From the NCBI GenBank assembly GCA_020431995.1, contig JAGQHE010000035.1:1-60312 (forward strand): DNA of 60,312 nt. The letters are read 5' to 3'. The notes under the pieces are model-generated. The model saw nothing but the letters and a program-made list of their open reading frames with translations. It searched no databases and was not told the origin of the DNA. A program made the translations under genes and the position numbers. Positions within the stretch are counted from its first letter, which is position 1. Every line of letters begins with the position of its first letter. The DNA comes from Candidatus Nitrosopumilus sp. (GTDB taxonomy: Archaea > Thermoproteota > Nitrososphaeria > Nitrososphaerales > Nitrosopumilaceae). This document shows positions 41,442-49,625 of the stretch, in pieces.

Positions 41442-42023
41442 ATGATAGTTGTAATTGAAGGCGGAGACCAGGCAGGAAAGCTAACCCAGTCAACCATGTT
41501 GGAAAAAGCCCTTAAGAAAAGAAAGATCAAAACTAAGTTATTTCATTTTCCAGACTACAAAACCCCTGTAGGAAAAGAAATCAGGCAATATTTGAACGGG
41601 AAAAGGAAATTTCCCCCTCAAGCAATTCATTGCTTATTGGCCGCAAACAGGTGGGAAAAACTCGGAGAGATTCTAGCAGCCAAAGAAAAAAATTCCGTTC
41701 TGATCATGAACCGCTACTACCATTCCAATCTGGTCTATGGCATTGCAAACGGCATGGACCAAAAATGGCTTGAGAACCTTGATGCAGGACTCCCAAAGGC
41801 TGATCTTGTAATCCTGCTTGACGTTACACAAAAGGAATCGTTCCGCAGACAAAGAACCAAGCGAGACAAGTTTGAAAAGAATGAAGAATTTCTAAGGAAA
41901 ATATCCGATATTTATCGCGCAACTGCCAGAAAGAAACGCTGGAAGATAATTGACGCGTCAAAATCTAAAAAAGAAATACACGAAGAGATCATGAGAATAT
42001 TCTCAAAGAAAATAGGGCTATGA
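41442..42023 (+). CDS. tmk: thymidylate kinase
   Basis: 193 residues from ATG 41442 (MIVVIEGGDQAGKLTQS); TTG 41433 is an alternative and fits the AT-rich box at 41403-41412 about equally. The P-loop is GGDQAGKLTQ, with Gln where most TMKs have Gly or Ser and Leu in place of Ser/Thr after the Lys. MNRYYHSNLVYG is the DR(Y/F) catalytic region, here with Asn before Arg. RQRTKRDKFEKNEEFLRKI is the LID. It phosphorylates dTMP to dTDP. It overlaps the HD-domain gene by an ATGA junction. Confidence 0.9.
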   Translation: MIVVIEGGDQAGKLTQSTMLEKALKKRKIKTKLFHFPDYKTPVGKEIRQYLNGKRKFPPQAIHCLLAANRWEKLGEILAAKEKNSVLIMNRYYHSNLVYGIANGMDQKWLENLDAGLPKADLVILLDVTQKESFRRQRTKRDKFEKNEEFLRKISDIYRATARKKRWKIIDASKSKKEIHEEIMRIFSKKIGL

Positions 42024-43255
42024 AAAAAATCTATCTGGACATAATTGATCCAATACATGATTTCATTCGTGTCTATCAACACGAGCTCTCAATAATAGAC
42101 AATCCTGTTTTTCAGAGATTACGAAGAATTAGGCAGCTTTCCGGTGCTCATTTGACGTACCCTTCTGCCCAACATACAAGATTTGAACACTCGTTAGGTG
42201 TCATGCATATTGCAGGACAGGCGGGGCACACATTAAGTGAAAAGGGAATCCTGCAATCTGATGATATTGAAATTCTCCGGCTTGCCGGCCTCTTGCACGA
42301 TATAGGCCATGGACCGTTTTCCCATCTTTTTGAGGAGATAATCCAAGAAAAAAAAACCTCCCATGAAGATTTTGGCAAGGAAATAATCCTGAATTCTGAG
42401 ATTGGCGATAGTTTGTCAAAAAACGGCTTCGATAAAAAACTAGTCACAAGCGTTGCCTTTGGGAATTCAAAGTTACAGTACATGAATGAGATTGTCTCAG
42501 GTGTACTGAGTGCAGACATGATGGACTATTTGCTCAGGGACGGTTATTTTACAGGCGCAGAGCATGCTAAAATTGATCATAAAAGAATCACGCAATCACT
42601 TGACATATACCAGAAGAAATTAGCCTTGGAACGTTCTGCATTGTATTCGTTTGAATCCATGATGCATTCCAGATATCAAATGTTCAAGGCAGTATACTTT
42701 CACAAGACTGTGAGGGCAGCTGAAGTCATGCTTATTGAGGCACTAAGACTATCTGACGATGAATTTGGTTTTACCACTTTGAATCTCGATGAATTTGTCA
42801 AACTTACAGACGAGTATGTCCTATCAACTCTGATCTCATCCGAATCCCCAAAATTAAAGCGTGCAAGAGAGCTTGCACAGGACTACCAAAACAGAAAGTT
42901 GCTAAAGTGCGTCTATGAGAGAATACTGACTAGCCAGACCAACCTGCAAAAAACACGCACTGACGAGCTAAGAAACGAAATTTCTAAGAAATCAAGAATT
43001 GACGAAAATGAAATATTTGTAGACAGTTCCGTTACCCCATCTATCCCTCTTGCACCATCCAAAAATGAGTCTAAATCCATAATCCTGATCACTGACGACA
43101 ATGGAAAGTCTTCTGCAAAAGAGTTGCCCATTTCAGAAATTCCCGTTGTCTCGGCCATTTCAGGATTCATGAATATTCTGAGAATCTACACTCACCAAAA
43201 TCACCGAAAGAAAGTTGAAATTGCCGCAAAATCAATCCTGGGTGAACTGAAATGA
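42020..43255 (+). CDS. HD-domain dNTP triphosphohydrolase-like protein
   Basis: 411 residues, of the SAMHD1/YdhJ-like group. [20 protein letters not shown] and [18 protein letters not shown] (H57) open the domain; [20 protein letters not shown] carries the HD pair (H93-D94); [18 protein letters not shown] supplies the last Asp. All four metal ligands are present. It likely degrades dNTPs to nucleoside and triphosphate. Overlaps with tmk and pyrH at both ends (4 bases each) place it in one operon controlling pyrimidine deoxynucleotide levels; this pairing is inferred. Confidence 0.9.
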   Translation: MKKIYLDIIDPIHDFIRVYQHELSIIDNPVFQRLRRIRQLSGAHLTYPSAQHTRFEHSLGVMHIAGQAGHTLSEKGILQSDDIEILRLAGLLHDIGHGPFSHLFEEIIQEKKTSHEDFGKEIILNSEIGDSLSKNGFDKKLVTSVAFGNSKLQYMNEIVSGVLSADMMDYLLRDGYFTGAEHAKIDHKRITQSLDIYQKKLALERSALYSFESMMHSRYQMFKAVYFHKTVRAAEVMLIEALRLSDDEFGFTTLNLDEFVKLTDEYVLSTLISSESPKLKRARELAQDYQNRKLLKCVYERILTSQTNLQKTRTDELRNEISKKSRIDENEIFVDSSVTPSIPLAPSKNESKSIILITDDNGKSSAKELPISEIPVVSAISGFMNILRIYTHQNHRKKVEIAAKSILGELK

Positions 43256-43935
43256 AAAAACGAATTGTCATCAAACTATCTGGTAAAGTTTTTGCCATGG
43301 ACAATGTCAAAGTGCTAAAAGACTACGCAGAATTTTTAGTAAGAATCAGCAAAATCTGCCAGCCAATTGTTATTGCTGGTGGCGGAAATATTGCACGACA
43401 TTATATTTCACATGCCAGATCTTCCGGAGCAGATGAATCCACGCTTGATGAGCTTGGAATCGAAATATCCAGACTTAATGCAAAACTACTGATTTATGCG
43501 CTAAAAACCAAGGCATACTCACACCCGCCAACCACTCTGCAAGAAATCAGACATGCAGTGGATGATGGATTAATTGTCGTAGCTGGTGGGCTGCACCCGG
43601 GTCAAAGTACCAATGGTACCGCAGCTTTGATTGCAGAAAAAATACATGCTGATCAATTTCTCAATGCCACTGATGTGGACGGGGTCTATGACATGGACCC
43701 TAACAAATTCAAAAAAGCTAAAAAATTCAAACGAATTGACCTTAAAAATTTGAAAAACATGCTAGTTCATGAGGATTCTGTAGCAGGGGGATATGACTTG
43801 ATGGATATTGTCGCTCTAAAAATAATAGAGCGCTCAAAAATTAAAACAAGAATCCTAAAGGCTGAGCCAAAAATTATTGAAAAAGCCATTAAAGGCGCAG
43901 ACGTGGGCACTGAAATTATACTGCCTTCAAAATAA
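43252..43935 (+). CDS. pyrH: uridylate (UMP) kinase, archaeal type
   Basis: 227 residues of the amino-acid-kinase fold. [57 protein letters not shown] and [20 protein letters not shown] are the canonical UMP-kinase blocks. It makes UDP from UMP. The ATGA overlap with the HD gene completes the tmk-HD-pyrH set. The 3' end is 6 bases from a converging hypothetical gene. Confidence 0.95.
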   Translation: MKKRIVIKLSGKVFAMDNVKVLKDYAEFLVRISKICQPIVIAGGGNIARHYISHARSSGADESTLDELGIEISRLNAKLLIYALKTKAYSHPPTTLQEIRHAVDDGLIVVAGGLHPGQSTNGTAALIAEKIHADQFLNATDVDGVYDMDPNKFKKAKKFKRIDLKNLKNMLVHEDSVAGGYDLMDIVALKIIERSKIKTRILKAEPKIIEKAIKGADVGTEIILPSK

Positions 43936-43941
43936 TTTTCC

Positions 43942-44292
43942 TTAAACTTCATTTTGTACGGTAGGTCTTGTCTCAGACCAAATCTGAATCTCTTTTTCTT
44001 GATATTCGTTAATTCCTGATTCTCGCAGTTTCCTGAAAATTGACATGGCTGCTTCTTTCCCCGTTGCTTTTGACTGAGCCTTTGTAAACCCGTCTCTATC
44101 CACAATCACTGCCACGTATCCGTCTGCAGAGCTAATCACTGCAGTAAATTCTTCTTCCCCTACCGGATAAAATACACCGTTAATTTTTTTGGTTGTCAAA
44201 GTCAGCATCCCAAATCCGGCAACCTCAAACATTCTCATCTGTGATTTACTTGCTCTCTGCTTTCCTTGTTGTACCGCTTGAAAATACTGCAT
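43942..44292 (-). CDS. conserved hypothetical protein, 116 residues
   Basis: Start taken at ATG 44292 (MQYFQAVQQGKQRASKSQMR), with TTG 44310 as alternative. The first 30 residues are a basic helix; the rest is a small alpha-beta domain (RMFEVAGFGMLTLTTKKING; YVAVIVDRDGFTKAQSKATG; AAMSIFRKLRESGINEYQEK). No known motif, signal or membrane segment. It is divergent from the LEA14-like gene, with a TATA-bearing intergenic region. Function unknown. Confidence 0.7.
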   Translation of the reverse strand: MQYFQAVQQGKQRASKSQMRMFEVAGFGMLTLTTKKINGVFYPVGEEEFTAVISSADGYVAVIVDRDGFTKAQSKATGKEAAMSIFRKLRESGINEYQEKEIQIWSETRPTVQNEV

Positions 44293-44330
44293 GATTTTTT
44301 CTTCCTTCAATTATATAATAACTATCTCAA

Positions 44331-44340
44331 CATTTAAGAT
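44331..44340 (+). promoter_or_regulatory. TATA-like box for the second LEA14-like gene
   Basis: catttaagat is centred 27 bases before GTG 44362, the spacing for a leaderless transcript, and supports GTG as start. Confidence 0.5.
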
Positions 44341-44361
44341 GCCTAAATGATATGAAAAATT

Positions 44362-44916
44362 GTGAATCCTAAAATCTTTGTAGGTGCTGCTGTGGCGGGA
44401 CTAGCTATGATCCTAGGTGGAATTCTTTTGGTAGGACCTACAACAGTTATACCTTCTCAAGAAGACACTACTCCCATTCAAGGCAGTATGGAAGCAAAAC
44501 CTCTTCTGATTGAATTAGAAGATATCTCTGTTGAAAAAATTTCAGAAAGAAATGCCGAAATTAATGTTGCGTTTAAAGTCTCTAATCCTAATCCACGTGC
44601 TGTTATTGTTCAAATGATGGACTACCAATTGTTTGAAACAAATTATTCTGATTCTGAACAAATTTCTGGAGGCGGGATAGGTAGTAGGCCTGAAGGGATG
44701 GTTGAGTTTGGATCAAACTACTACACTCTTCTTGGTGAGAATTCAATCATTCTAAAAGATACTATTGCATTGAAAGGATCTGAAAATACCCCTGAACTAT
44801 GGGCTATTCTAAAAGATGACAATCCGTCTTGGAAAGTATCTGGCGATTTATTTTACAATTTGAGCTCTATGACTAGTGGACAAGAAAACACGCTTCACTT
44901 TGAGTTTACCAAATGA
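44362..44916 (+). CDS. membrane-anchored LEA14-like (WHy-type) protein
   Basis: 184 residues from GTG. A signal-anchor helix (VGAAVAGLAMILGGILLVGP) is followed by a beta domain containing EINVAFKVSNPNPRAVIVQM and MDYQLFETNY, the 'NPnp..v.v..m.Yqlf' pattern shared with the 14502-14993 protein. The extracytoplasmic part finishes with DLFYNLSSMTSGQENTLHFE. The two proteins have the same layout but low identity. A stress-stabilising or envelope role is suggested by the domain family only. Confidence 0.78.
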   Translation: MNPKIFVGAAVAGLAMILGGILLVGPTTVIPSQEDTTPIQGSMEAKPLLIELEDISVEKISERNAEINVAFKVSNPNPRAVIVQMMDYQLFETNYSDSEQISGGGIGSRPEGMVEFGSNYYTLLGENSIILKDTIALKGSENTPELWAILKDDNPSWKVSGDLFYNLSSMTSGQENTLHFEFTK

Positions 44917-44983
44917 ATTAGTATTGTATCATAAAATGATAAAATTATGATAGTTTGTTTTTAGCGAAAGAATATTGACAAAG

Positions 44984-44991
44984 TTATAAAA
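44984..44991 (+). promoter_or_regulatory. strong TATA-like box for the 36-residue membrane protein
   Basis: ttataaaa is centred about 28 bases before ATG 45016. It is one of the best matches to the archaeal TATA consensus in the window and supports expression of the very short gene. Confidence 0.6.
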
Positions 44992-45015
44992 GGTCGAAAG
45001 ATGTTTTTTTATCAA

Positions 45016-45126
45016 ATGGCAGAAGCAGGAATGGCCGCATTTGGCGCAACAGTAGGAGTAGCAATTGCACTTGCAGTAGTGGTTTTCGCTCTTCGTGGCA
45101 AAGGACATCCAGAACCACTAGATTAA
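45016..45126 (+). CDS. 36-residue single-pass membrane protein
   Basis: ATG to TAA gives MAEAGMAAFGATVGVAIALA then VVVFALRGKGHPEPLD. One Ala/Val-rich transmembrane helix is flanked by a short N-terminus and a basic/acidic tail. A consensus-like TATA box sits at the right distance and the stop is followed by T-rich DNA (45133-45155). Its size and promoter strength suggest a small subunit of a membrane complex, as seen for single-helix subunits of respiratory enzymes; this is speculation. Confidence 0.7.
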   Translation: MAEAGMAAFGATVGVAIALAVVVFALRGKGHPEPLD

Positions 45127-45168
45127 ACAAGGAAATCTTCCTTTACAATATTTTTCATTTATCTAAAC

Positions 45169-45816
45169 CTAGTCTTTCTTGCCCAAACCTAGCATTTCTG
45201 CAAGAGATAATTGCTTGGTATTTACTTTTTTCATAAAACATCTTTCAAAATACTGACAGTCAGAACAATCGGTTGATGGCTCCAAGATGGGGGTTTTCTG
45301 TTCTTTGAGAAGATCATTTAGAACTTTAACCCTCCTAATTATCTCCTCAAACATCTTCTTGTTACGTGTTATTGAAAACGTTGTTTCATTTCTATCTCCT
45401 GTAATATAGATAATTATTCCATCTGACTTATCATATATCCACATACATGCATTGAGATATAGGACATCATTTGCTTGTGGGCTTTCTAATTCTTTTGCAG
45501 CTGCCCTGAACAGCAGAATAGAATCATCTACTATCATGTCTGCCTGGCCCCTTAGATTTATGCTATCTATGGGGAATTCTTTTGGAACACTACCGTATTG
45601 TAACTTCCTTAGTAATCCTGAGAGAAGATCGTTGAACCCCCTTCTTTCAATTTCTTTAGGTTCGATCCTGTCATAATATGAACGTCTTAGACATTGAACC
45701 GCTTCTTGAAGATGAATGGTCTGAATATCTTCTGAGTCTATGTCAATTTCTAGTTCTTTTTCTATAGAACCAATGGCATTCTGAACAATGCTTCGGAAGT
45801 CTCTATCCCCCATCAT
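45169..45816 (-). CDS. Cas4/AddB-like iron-sulfur fold protein lacking the nuclease active site
   Basis: 215 residues. The cysteine arrangement C42 (QCLRRSYYDR) plus C184-x2-C187-x5-C193 (DCSDCQYFERC) matches the 4Fe-4S clamp of Cas4/AddB/Dna2-type PD-(D/E)XK nucleases. GQAD (D93) would be the first acidic ligand. The following strand reads SILLFRAAA where active enzymes have an E-x-K pair, so catalysis is probably lost or altered. No cas genes are nearby; it lies beside ATP-synthase genes. It may bind DNA/ssDNA without cutting. Fold assignment is by eye. Confidence 0.6.
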   Translation of the reverse strand: MMGDRDFRSIVQNAIGSIEKELEIDIDSEDIQTIHLQEAVQCLRRSYYDRIEPKEIERRGFNDLLSGLLRKLQYGSVPKEFPIDSINLRGQADMIVDDSILLFRAAAKELESPQANDVLYLNACMWIYDKSDGIIIYITGDRNETTFSITRNKKMFEEIIRRVKVLNDLLKEQKTPILEPSTDCSDCQYFERCFMKKVNTKQLSLAEMLGLGKKD

Positions 45817-45849
45817 GATAAATCATTTCAACGTGTGACTTCTTATATT

Positions 45850-46086
45850 TTAGCTCATGAATTGAGTTATTTTCTTTGAAATTTTTCCTGCAAAAGCCAG
45901 AATGACAAAATGAACCCCAAAACCAATCACTGCTCCAAGAACCAGCTCCCCAGTTAAAAAATAAATTCCTAAGAACAATCCTAGAGGAGGAAGAGCAAAA
46001 ATCATGGCTAGAAATGAGCTAACCCAGATAAACCTGACTAAAACTTCTGTAGAAACCTGGGTTTTCTTCTTTGGAAAATTAATCAT
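45850..46086 (-). CDS. small two-helix membrane protein upstream of the Cas4-like gene
   Basis: 78 residues. A basic N-terminus (MINFPKKKTQ) and two transmembrane segments (FIWVSSFLAMIFALPPLGLF and ELVLGAVIGFGVHFVILAFA). It follows the ATP synthase subunit C gene by 10 bases and is probably in the same transcript. Size and topology recall the AtpI/AtpZ-type assembly proteins of bacterial ATP synthases, but no sequence similarity is claimed. Function unknown. Confidence 0.72.
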   Translation of the reverse strand: MINFPKKKTQVSTEVLVRFIWVSSFLAMIFALPPLGLFLGIYFLTGELVLGAVIGFGVHFVILAFAGKISKKITQFMS

Positions 46087-46096
46087 TCTAAGATTC

Positions 46097-47134
46097 CTAT
46101 TCTGATTCTAGGATTAATTTTGACATTGTAGTCTCTGTTGGTATCTTTTGTTCAACTGCAAAAGCAATAGCCGCTAGATTTCTAATCTCAAATGAGGTCA
46201 ATTTAGTTATTCCGACAATTGTTGCAAAGCTAAACATCTTTGTAAATGATCTCAGAGATGTGCTGTATATTGACATCTCAAATGCTCTCTCAAATTCAGC
46301 GATAGCATCTAACTCGTTTTCAACCTGTGGGACTAAGTCCTTGTATTTTGTATTTGACAGCTCATTGAAAGCATCTCTAACTGTTGCAGCTGACATCATT
46401 CTTCCAAGCAATTCTCTTGCAGGAGGACTTGTAATTATGATCAAATCCTGGATTTGTTCATCTTGCAATCCCCAGAATTTTCCTCTTATCACACTTAAAA
46501 TATTGTAAAAGTCAATGTCCATTGAAACTATTTTTGTCGCCTCCTTGTCCGAATAGTTCTTCATTGCACCAGCTAGATATTGATATAAAATTTTATCAAA
46601 ATATGTGTCAAAAACTTGAATATTCTTTTTTTCATTGTATAATGCTGCAGCCTTTGCAATCTCTTCCCCAAATTCAACCGAATTCAAACTTGCCACTGCC
46701 TCTTCAAAGTCTTTAGCAACTAGTGCTTTAATTATTATGTCTCTTTGTTTGATTAGTTCTTCGGCATGAAGATTCACATGAGATTCAATCTCTTCTTGTG
46801 ATTTTCCTAGTATCTTGCCTTTCAAAATCTGCTTTAAATTTGAAACAATAAATTTCATATAATATGCATCTAGTACGCCAGAATTTCCTGATGTTTTTGC
46901 AATTGAATAATGGATGTCTGCTAATTTGCCCCTCAAGGCTGACTCAATATTTAGTGAAGTGTAAGGTTTTTGGACATCCGCTACAGCATCTGCATAAACA
47001 GTATTTTTGATTCTGGTCATCAGTTCTTCTAAATCCCTTGATTCTGCAAGAGTCTGAAAATCAGACTTTGTCAATAACTTGCCTCTTTTGCTATATGCCT
47101 TAACTGAGGCATAGACATTCTTAGAGCCACCCAT
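46097..47134 (-). CDS. atpC: A-type ATP synthase subunit C
   Basis: 345 residues from ATG 47134 (MGGSKNVYASVKAYSKRGKL), supported by a TATA-like tgattttaatg at 47158-47168 about 29 bases upstream; the ATG at 47149 is an alternative. The all-helical pattern of V/A-ATPase subunit C/d is visible in three repeats, e.g. LDAYYMKFIVSNLKQILKGK, ILYQYLAGAMKNYSDKEA and DIDFYNILSVIRGKFWGL. The subunit is the funnel that joins the central stalk to the c-ring. It lies on the opposite strand to E-A-B-D-K. Confidence 0.88.
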   Translation of the reverse strand: MGGSKNVYASVKAYSKRGKLLTKSDFQTLAESRDLEELMTRIKNTVYADAVADVQKPYTSLNIESALRGKLADIHYSIAKTSGNSGVLDAYYMKFIVSNLKQILKGKILGKSQEEIESHVNLHAEELIKQRDIIIKALVAKDFEEAVASLNSVEFGEEIAKAAALYNEKKNIQVFDTYFDKILYQYLAGAMKNYSDKEATKIVSMDIDFYNILSVIRGKFWGLQDEQIQDLIIITSPPARELLGRMMSAATVRDAFNELSNTKYKDLVPQVENELDAIAEFERAFEMSIYSTSLRSFTKMFSFATIVGITKLTSFEIRNLAAIAFAVEQKIPTETTMSKLILESE

Positions 47135-47196
47135 TTCGATCAATCTCATTAGCCAACTGATTTTAATGTTTGGCGATCTGTTTCTGAGAACAAATT

Positions 47197-47907
47197 TTAT
47201 GTGATTTTGTCCAGGAATTTAACAGCATCTTCTTTTTCTTGTTTTGGCAGTTTTACAAAGGCTGAAAGAATTTCCTTCTGAATTATTAGTGATTCGTCAG
47301 CAATATCTTTCAATTTTGAGAGGTCTAAAGGAAGTAATTCGTTGATTTTGTTGTCACAAAAGGCCTTGACATACTTTTGGAAAATCGAATCTGTGAAAAT
47401 AGGGCTGGTTTTTGACAGATTGGTCAGGATTGCCTCGAATTCTTTTTCAGCAGGCTCAGCCATTGAAAAAAATTCTTTTAACAATTTTTCCCTGTTCTTA
47501 TCATCATTAATGGCAAGTGCTACCAAAACCCCTTTTTTTGTCAAATGATAATATGGAATTCCTTTCTCTTGGAGAGCTTTTGGACCTCTTTTTAGGGGTA
47601 ATCGCCCATCTTCCTCTGCAATCTCCATAGGAAGCAAAACCTCATCAAGATCACGAAATATCCCCGAATAGAGGTTCTTCCAGGTAATGCCTTGTCTTTT
47701 TGCTATTCTCTGAGAAATTCCTGTTCTTGTTCTTTCAGCTGGGTTTGCATTGCTGCTCAATATTGTGATGATGGCTCTTTGCCTATTTGCTTCTCCAGTC
47801 AAACTACTCCATTTAGTCTTGAATGTATCAAAAATGGCTAATTTTGATTCTGATTTTATTTTCATATGCCAATCCATAACATAATTTTCATTTATTATGT
47901 TATTCAC
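47197..47907 (-). CDS. hypothetical protein with winged-helix-like N-terminal region
   Basis: 236 residues at most, from GTG 47907; ATG 47877 (MDWHMKIKSE) is also possible. The N-terminal third contains a helix-turn-helix-like segment (GISQRIAKRQGITWKNLYSG then IFRDLDEVLL) and GIPYYHLTKKGVLVALAIND, typical of a winged-helix wing with 'YHLTKKG'. The C-terminal two-thirds is helical and acidic. It may be a transcription factor, possibly acting on the adjacent divergent amt gene, which is inference. Confidence 0.7.
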   Translation of the reverse strand: MNNIINENYVMDWHMKIKSESKLAIFDTFKTKWSSLTGEANRQRAIITILSSNANPAERTRTGISQRIAKRQGITWKNLYSGIFRDLDEVLLPMEIAEEDGRLPLKRGPKALQEKGIPYYHLTKKGVLVALAINDDKNREKLLKEFFSMAEPAEKEFEAILTNLSKTSPIFTDSIFQKYVKAFCDNKINELLPLDLSKLKDIADESLIIQKEILSAFVKLPKQEKEDAVKFLDKIT

Positions 47908-47962
47908 AGAATAAACTAAAATATAAAAATTTACTTTTTTACTAGTTTTGTGGTCTTCAATG

Positions 47963-47970
47963 CTTAAATA
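47963..47970 (+). promoter_or_regulatory. TATA-like box for amt
   Basis: cttaaata is centred about 27 bases before ATG 47993. The highly used transporter gene thus appears to have a leaderless transcript. Confidence 0.55.
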
Positions 47971-47992
47971 ATTTCCAATTTCGATAAACTTA

Positions 47993-49555
47993 ATGAATTC
48001 TAGGAACTACAAGTATGCTCTATTACTTGTAGCCACAGTATCCATCACGTCAATTGGTGCGATGTCACAAGCATTTGCACAAAGTATTGATGATGGGATG
48101 GACGGATATGTCAAAGGAACCAGTGGTATCTACACTGGAAACCCTAACGAATGCTGGTATGATGACGGTGAAGGCAACATGCTACCTTGTAAAATTGATA
48201 CAGGTGATACGGCATGGATGCTAACAGCAACATCATTAGTACTTTTCATGTCCCCAGGAGTCGGTTTCTTTTATGGTGGCTTAGCCAGATCAAAGAACAT
48301 CGTCAACGTACTTGGTATGACCCTGATCATCATGGGTCTAATGTCAGTACAATGGGTTCTATGGGGATACTCACTAGCATTTGGTCCAATTGATTCTGAT
48401 GCAAACATGTTCATGGGTTCACTCCAATATGCAGGATTTAATGAGGTGTCTCACTATGCACCTCTAGGTGAAGCAGGTCCTTGTGGAGACACTTGGTCTG
48501 CAGCTTACCAGATGAATGCAATGGTTGAAGGAGATGTTTGTAGTCAAGGTTGGCCTGGTACTGTACCTCACCAACTATTTGCAATGTTCCAAGCAACATT
48601 TGCAATAATTACACCGATTCTAATTATTGGTGGATTAATTGACAGAATCAAATTCAGTGCGTTAATTGTGTTTGTTCTCTTATGGGCAACCTTCGTTTAT
48701 GATCCAGTAGCACACTGGGTTTGGGGAGGTGGTTACATAGGAGGAGGAGCAATAGACATTGATCCAGACTTATCTCCATCGTTTGCATTAGACTTTGCTG
48801 GTGGTACTGTAGTACACATTACTTCAGGATTCTCTGCATTGGCAGGAGCCTTAGTCCTTGGTAGAAGACTTGGATATGGTAAAGTGCCAATGGAGCCACA
48901 TAACATCCCGATGGTAGTCCTTGGAGCAGGAATACTCTGGTTCGGATGGTTTGGTTTCAACGCAGGAAGTGAAGTGATGGTAGACGGCATTACCGTAAGT
49001 GCATGGACTGTCACAAATACCGCAACTGGTATGGCTGCAGTTACTTGGGTCTTGATGTCATGGGCACATACAGGGAAACCAAGTGTTGTAGGAGCTGCAT
49101 CAGGTGCAGTAGCAGGATTGGTGGCAATTACTCCGGCTTCAGGTTGGGTAGGCCCAATGGCCTCAATTATAATCGGTATTGCGGCTGGTACAATTTGTTA
49201 TGCATGTATCGCTTTTAAGAGTGCACGCAAATGGGATGACGCATTAGATGTATGGGGAGTACACGGAATGGGTGGTCTCACAGGTGCAATTCTGACTGGT
49301 ACATTAGCTAGTCCACACATTTGGGATACTGGAGACGGTATTGGTGCATGGACTGGAACTGCAGAAGGAATGGAACAGCAAGCAATCAGCATCATCGGTG
49401 CTGCAATATCAATAGGCTATGCCTTTGGTGTTACTATTGTAATCCTGAAAATAATGGATGCCGTGTGGCCTGGCGGAATCAGAGTAACTCCTAAGGAAGA
49501 GGAGATTGGCCTTGATTTGGCACAGCACGGAGAAAGAGCATACGTAAACGAATAG
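47993..49555 (+). CDS. amt: ammonium transporter, Amt family
   Basis: 520 residues. A cleavable signal peptide (ending SQAFAQ near residue 30) and an extracytoplasmic N-terminus with C54 and C66 precede the 11-helix Amt core. DTAWMLTATSLVLFMSPGVG and FFYGGLARSKNIVN open the core; the pore twin histidines are in GTVVHITSGFSALAGALVLG and DVWGVHGMGGLTGAILTG. A second Cys pair lies in the insert PCGDTWS...DVCSQGWPG. It imports ammonium, the energy and N source of this organism. No glnK gene adjoins it. Confidence 0.96.
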   Translation: MNSRNYKYALLLVATVSITSIGAMSQAFAQSIDDGMDGYVKGTSGIYTGNPNECWYDDGEGNMLPCKIDTGDTAWMLTATSLVLFMSPGVGFFYGGLARSKNIVNVLGMTLIIMGLMSVQWVLWGYSLAFGPIDSDANMFMGSLQYAGFNEVSHYAPLGEAGPCGDTWSAAYQMNAMVEGDVCSQGWPGTVPHQLFAMFQATFAIITPILIIGGLIDRIKFSALIVFVLLWATFVYDPVAHWVWGGGYIGGGAIDIDPDLSPSFALDFAGGTVVHITSGFSALAGALVLGRRLGYGKVPMEPHNIPMVVLGAGILWFGWFGFNAGSEVMVDGITVSAWTVTNTATGMAAVTWVLMSWAHTGKPSVVGAASGAVAGLVAITPASGWVGPMASIIIGIAAGTICYACIAFKSARKWDDALDVWGVHGMGGLTGAILTGTLASPHIWDTGDGIGAWTGTAEGMEQQAISIIGAAISIGYAFGVTIVILKIMDAVWPGGIRVTPKEEEIGLDLAQHGERAYVNE

Positions 49556-49562
49556 AAAAAAT

Positions 49563-49589
49563 CCTTTTCTTTTCTTCTTTTTATTTTAT
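49563..49589 (+). terminator. T-rich termination region after amt
   Basis: Closely spaced T-tracts (ccttttcttttcttctttttatttta) begin a few bases after the amt stop codon. This is the U-rich signal used by archaeal termination. Confidence 0.45.
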
Positions 49590-49625
49590 CCAAATTAATT
49601 TACACCTGATGATCCTATCTAAACC

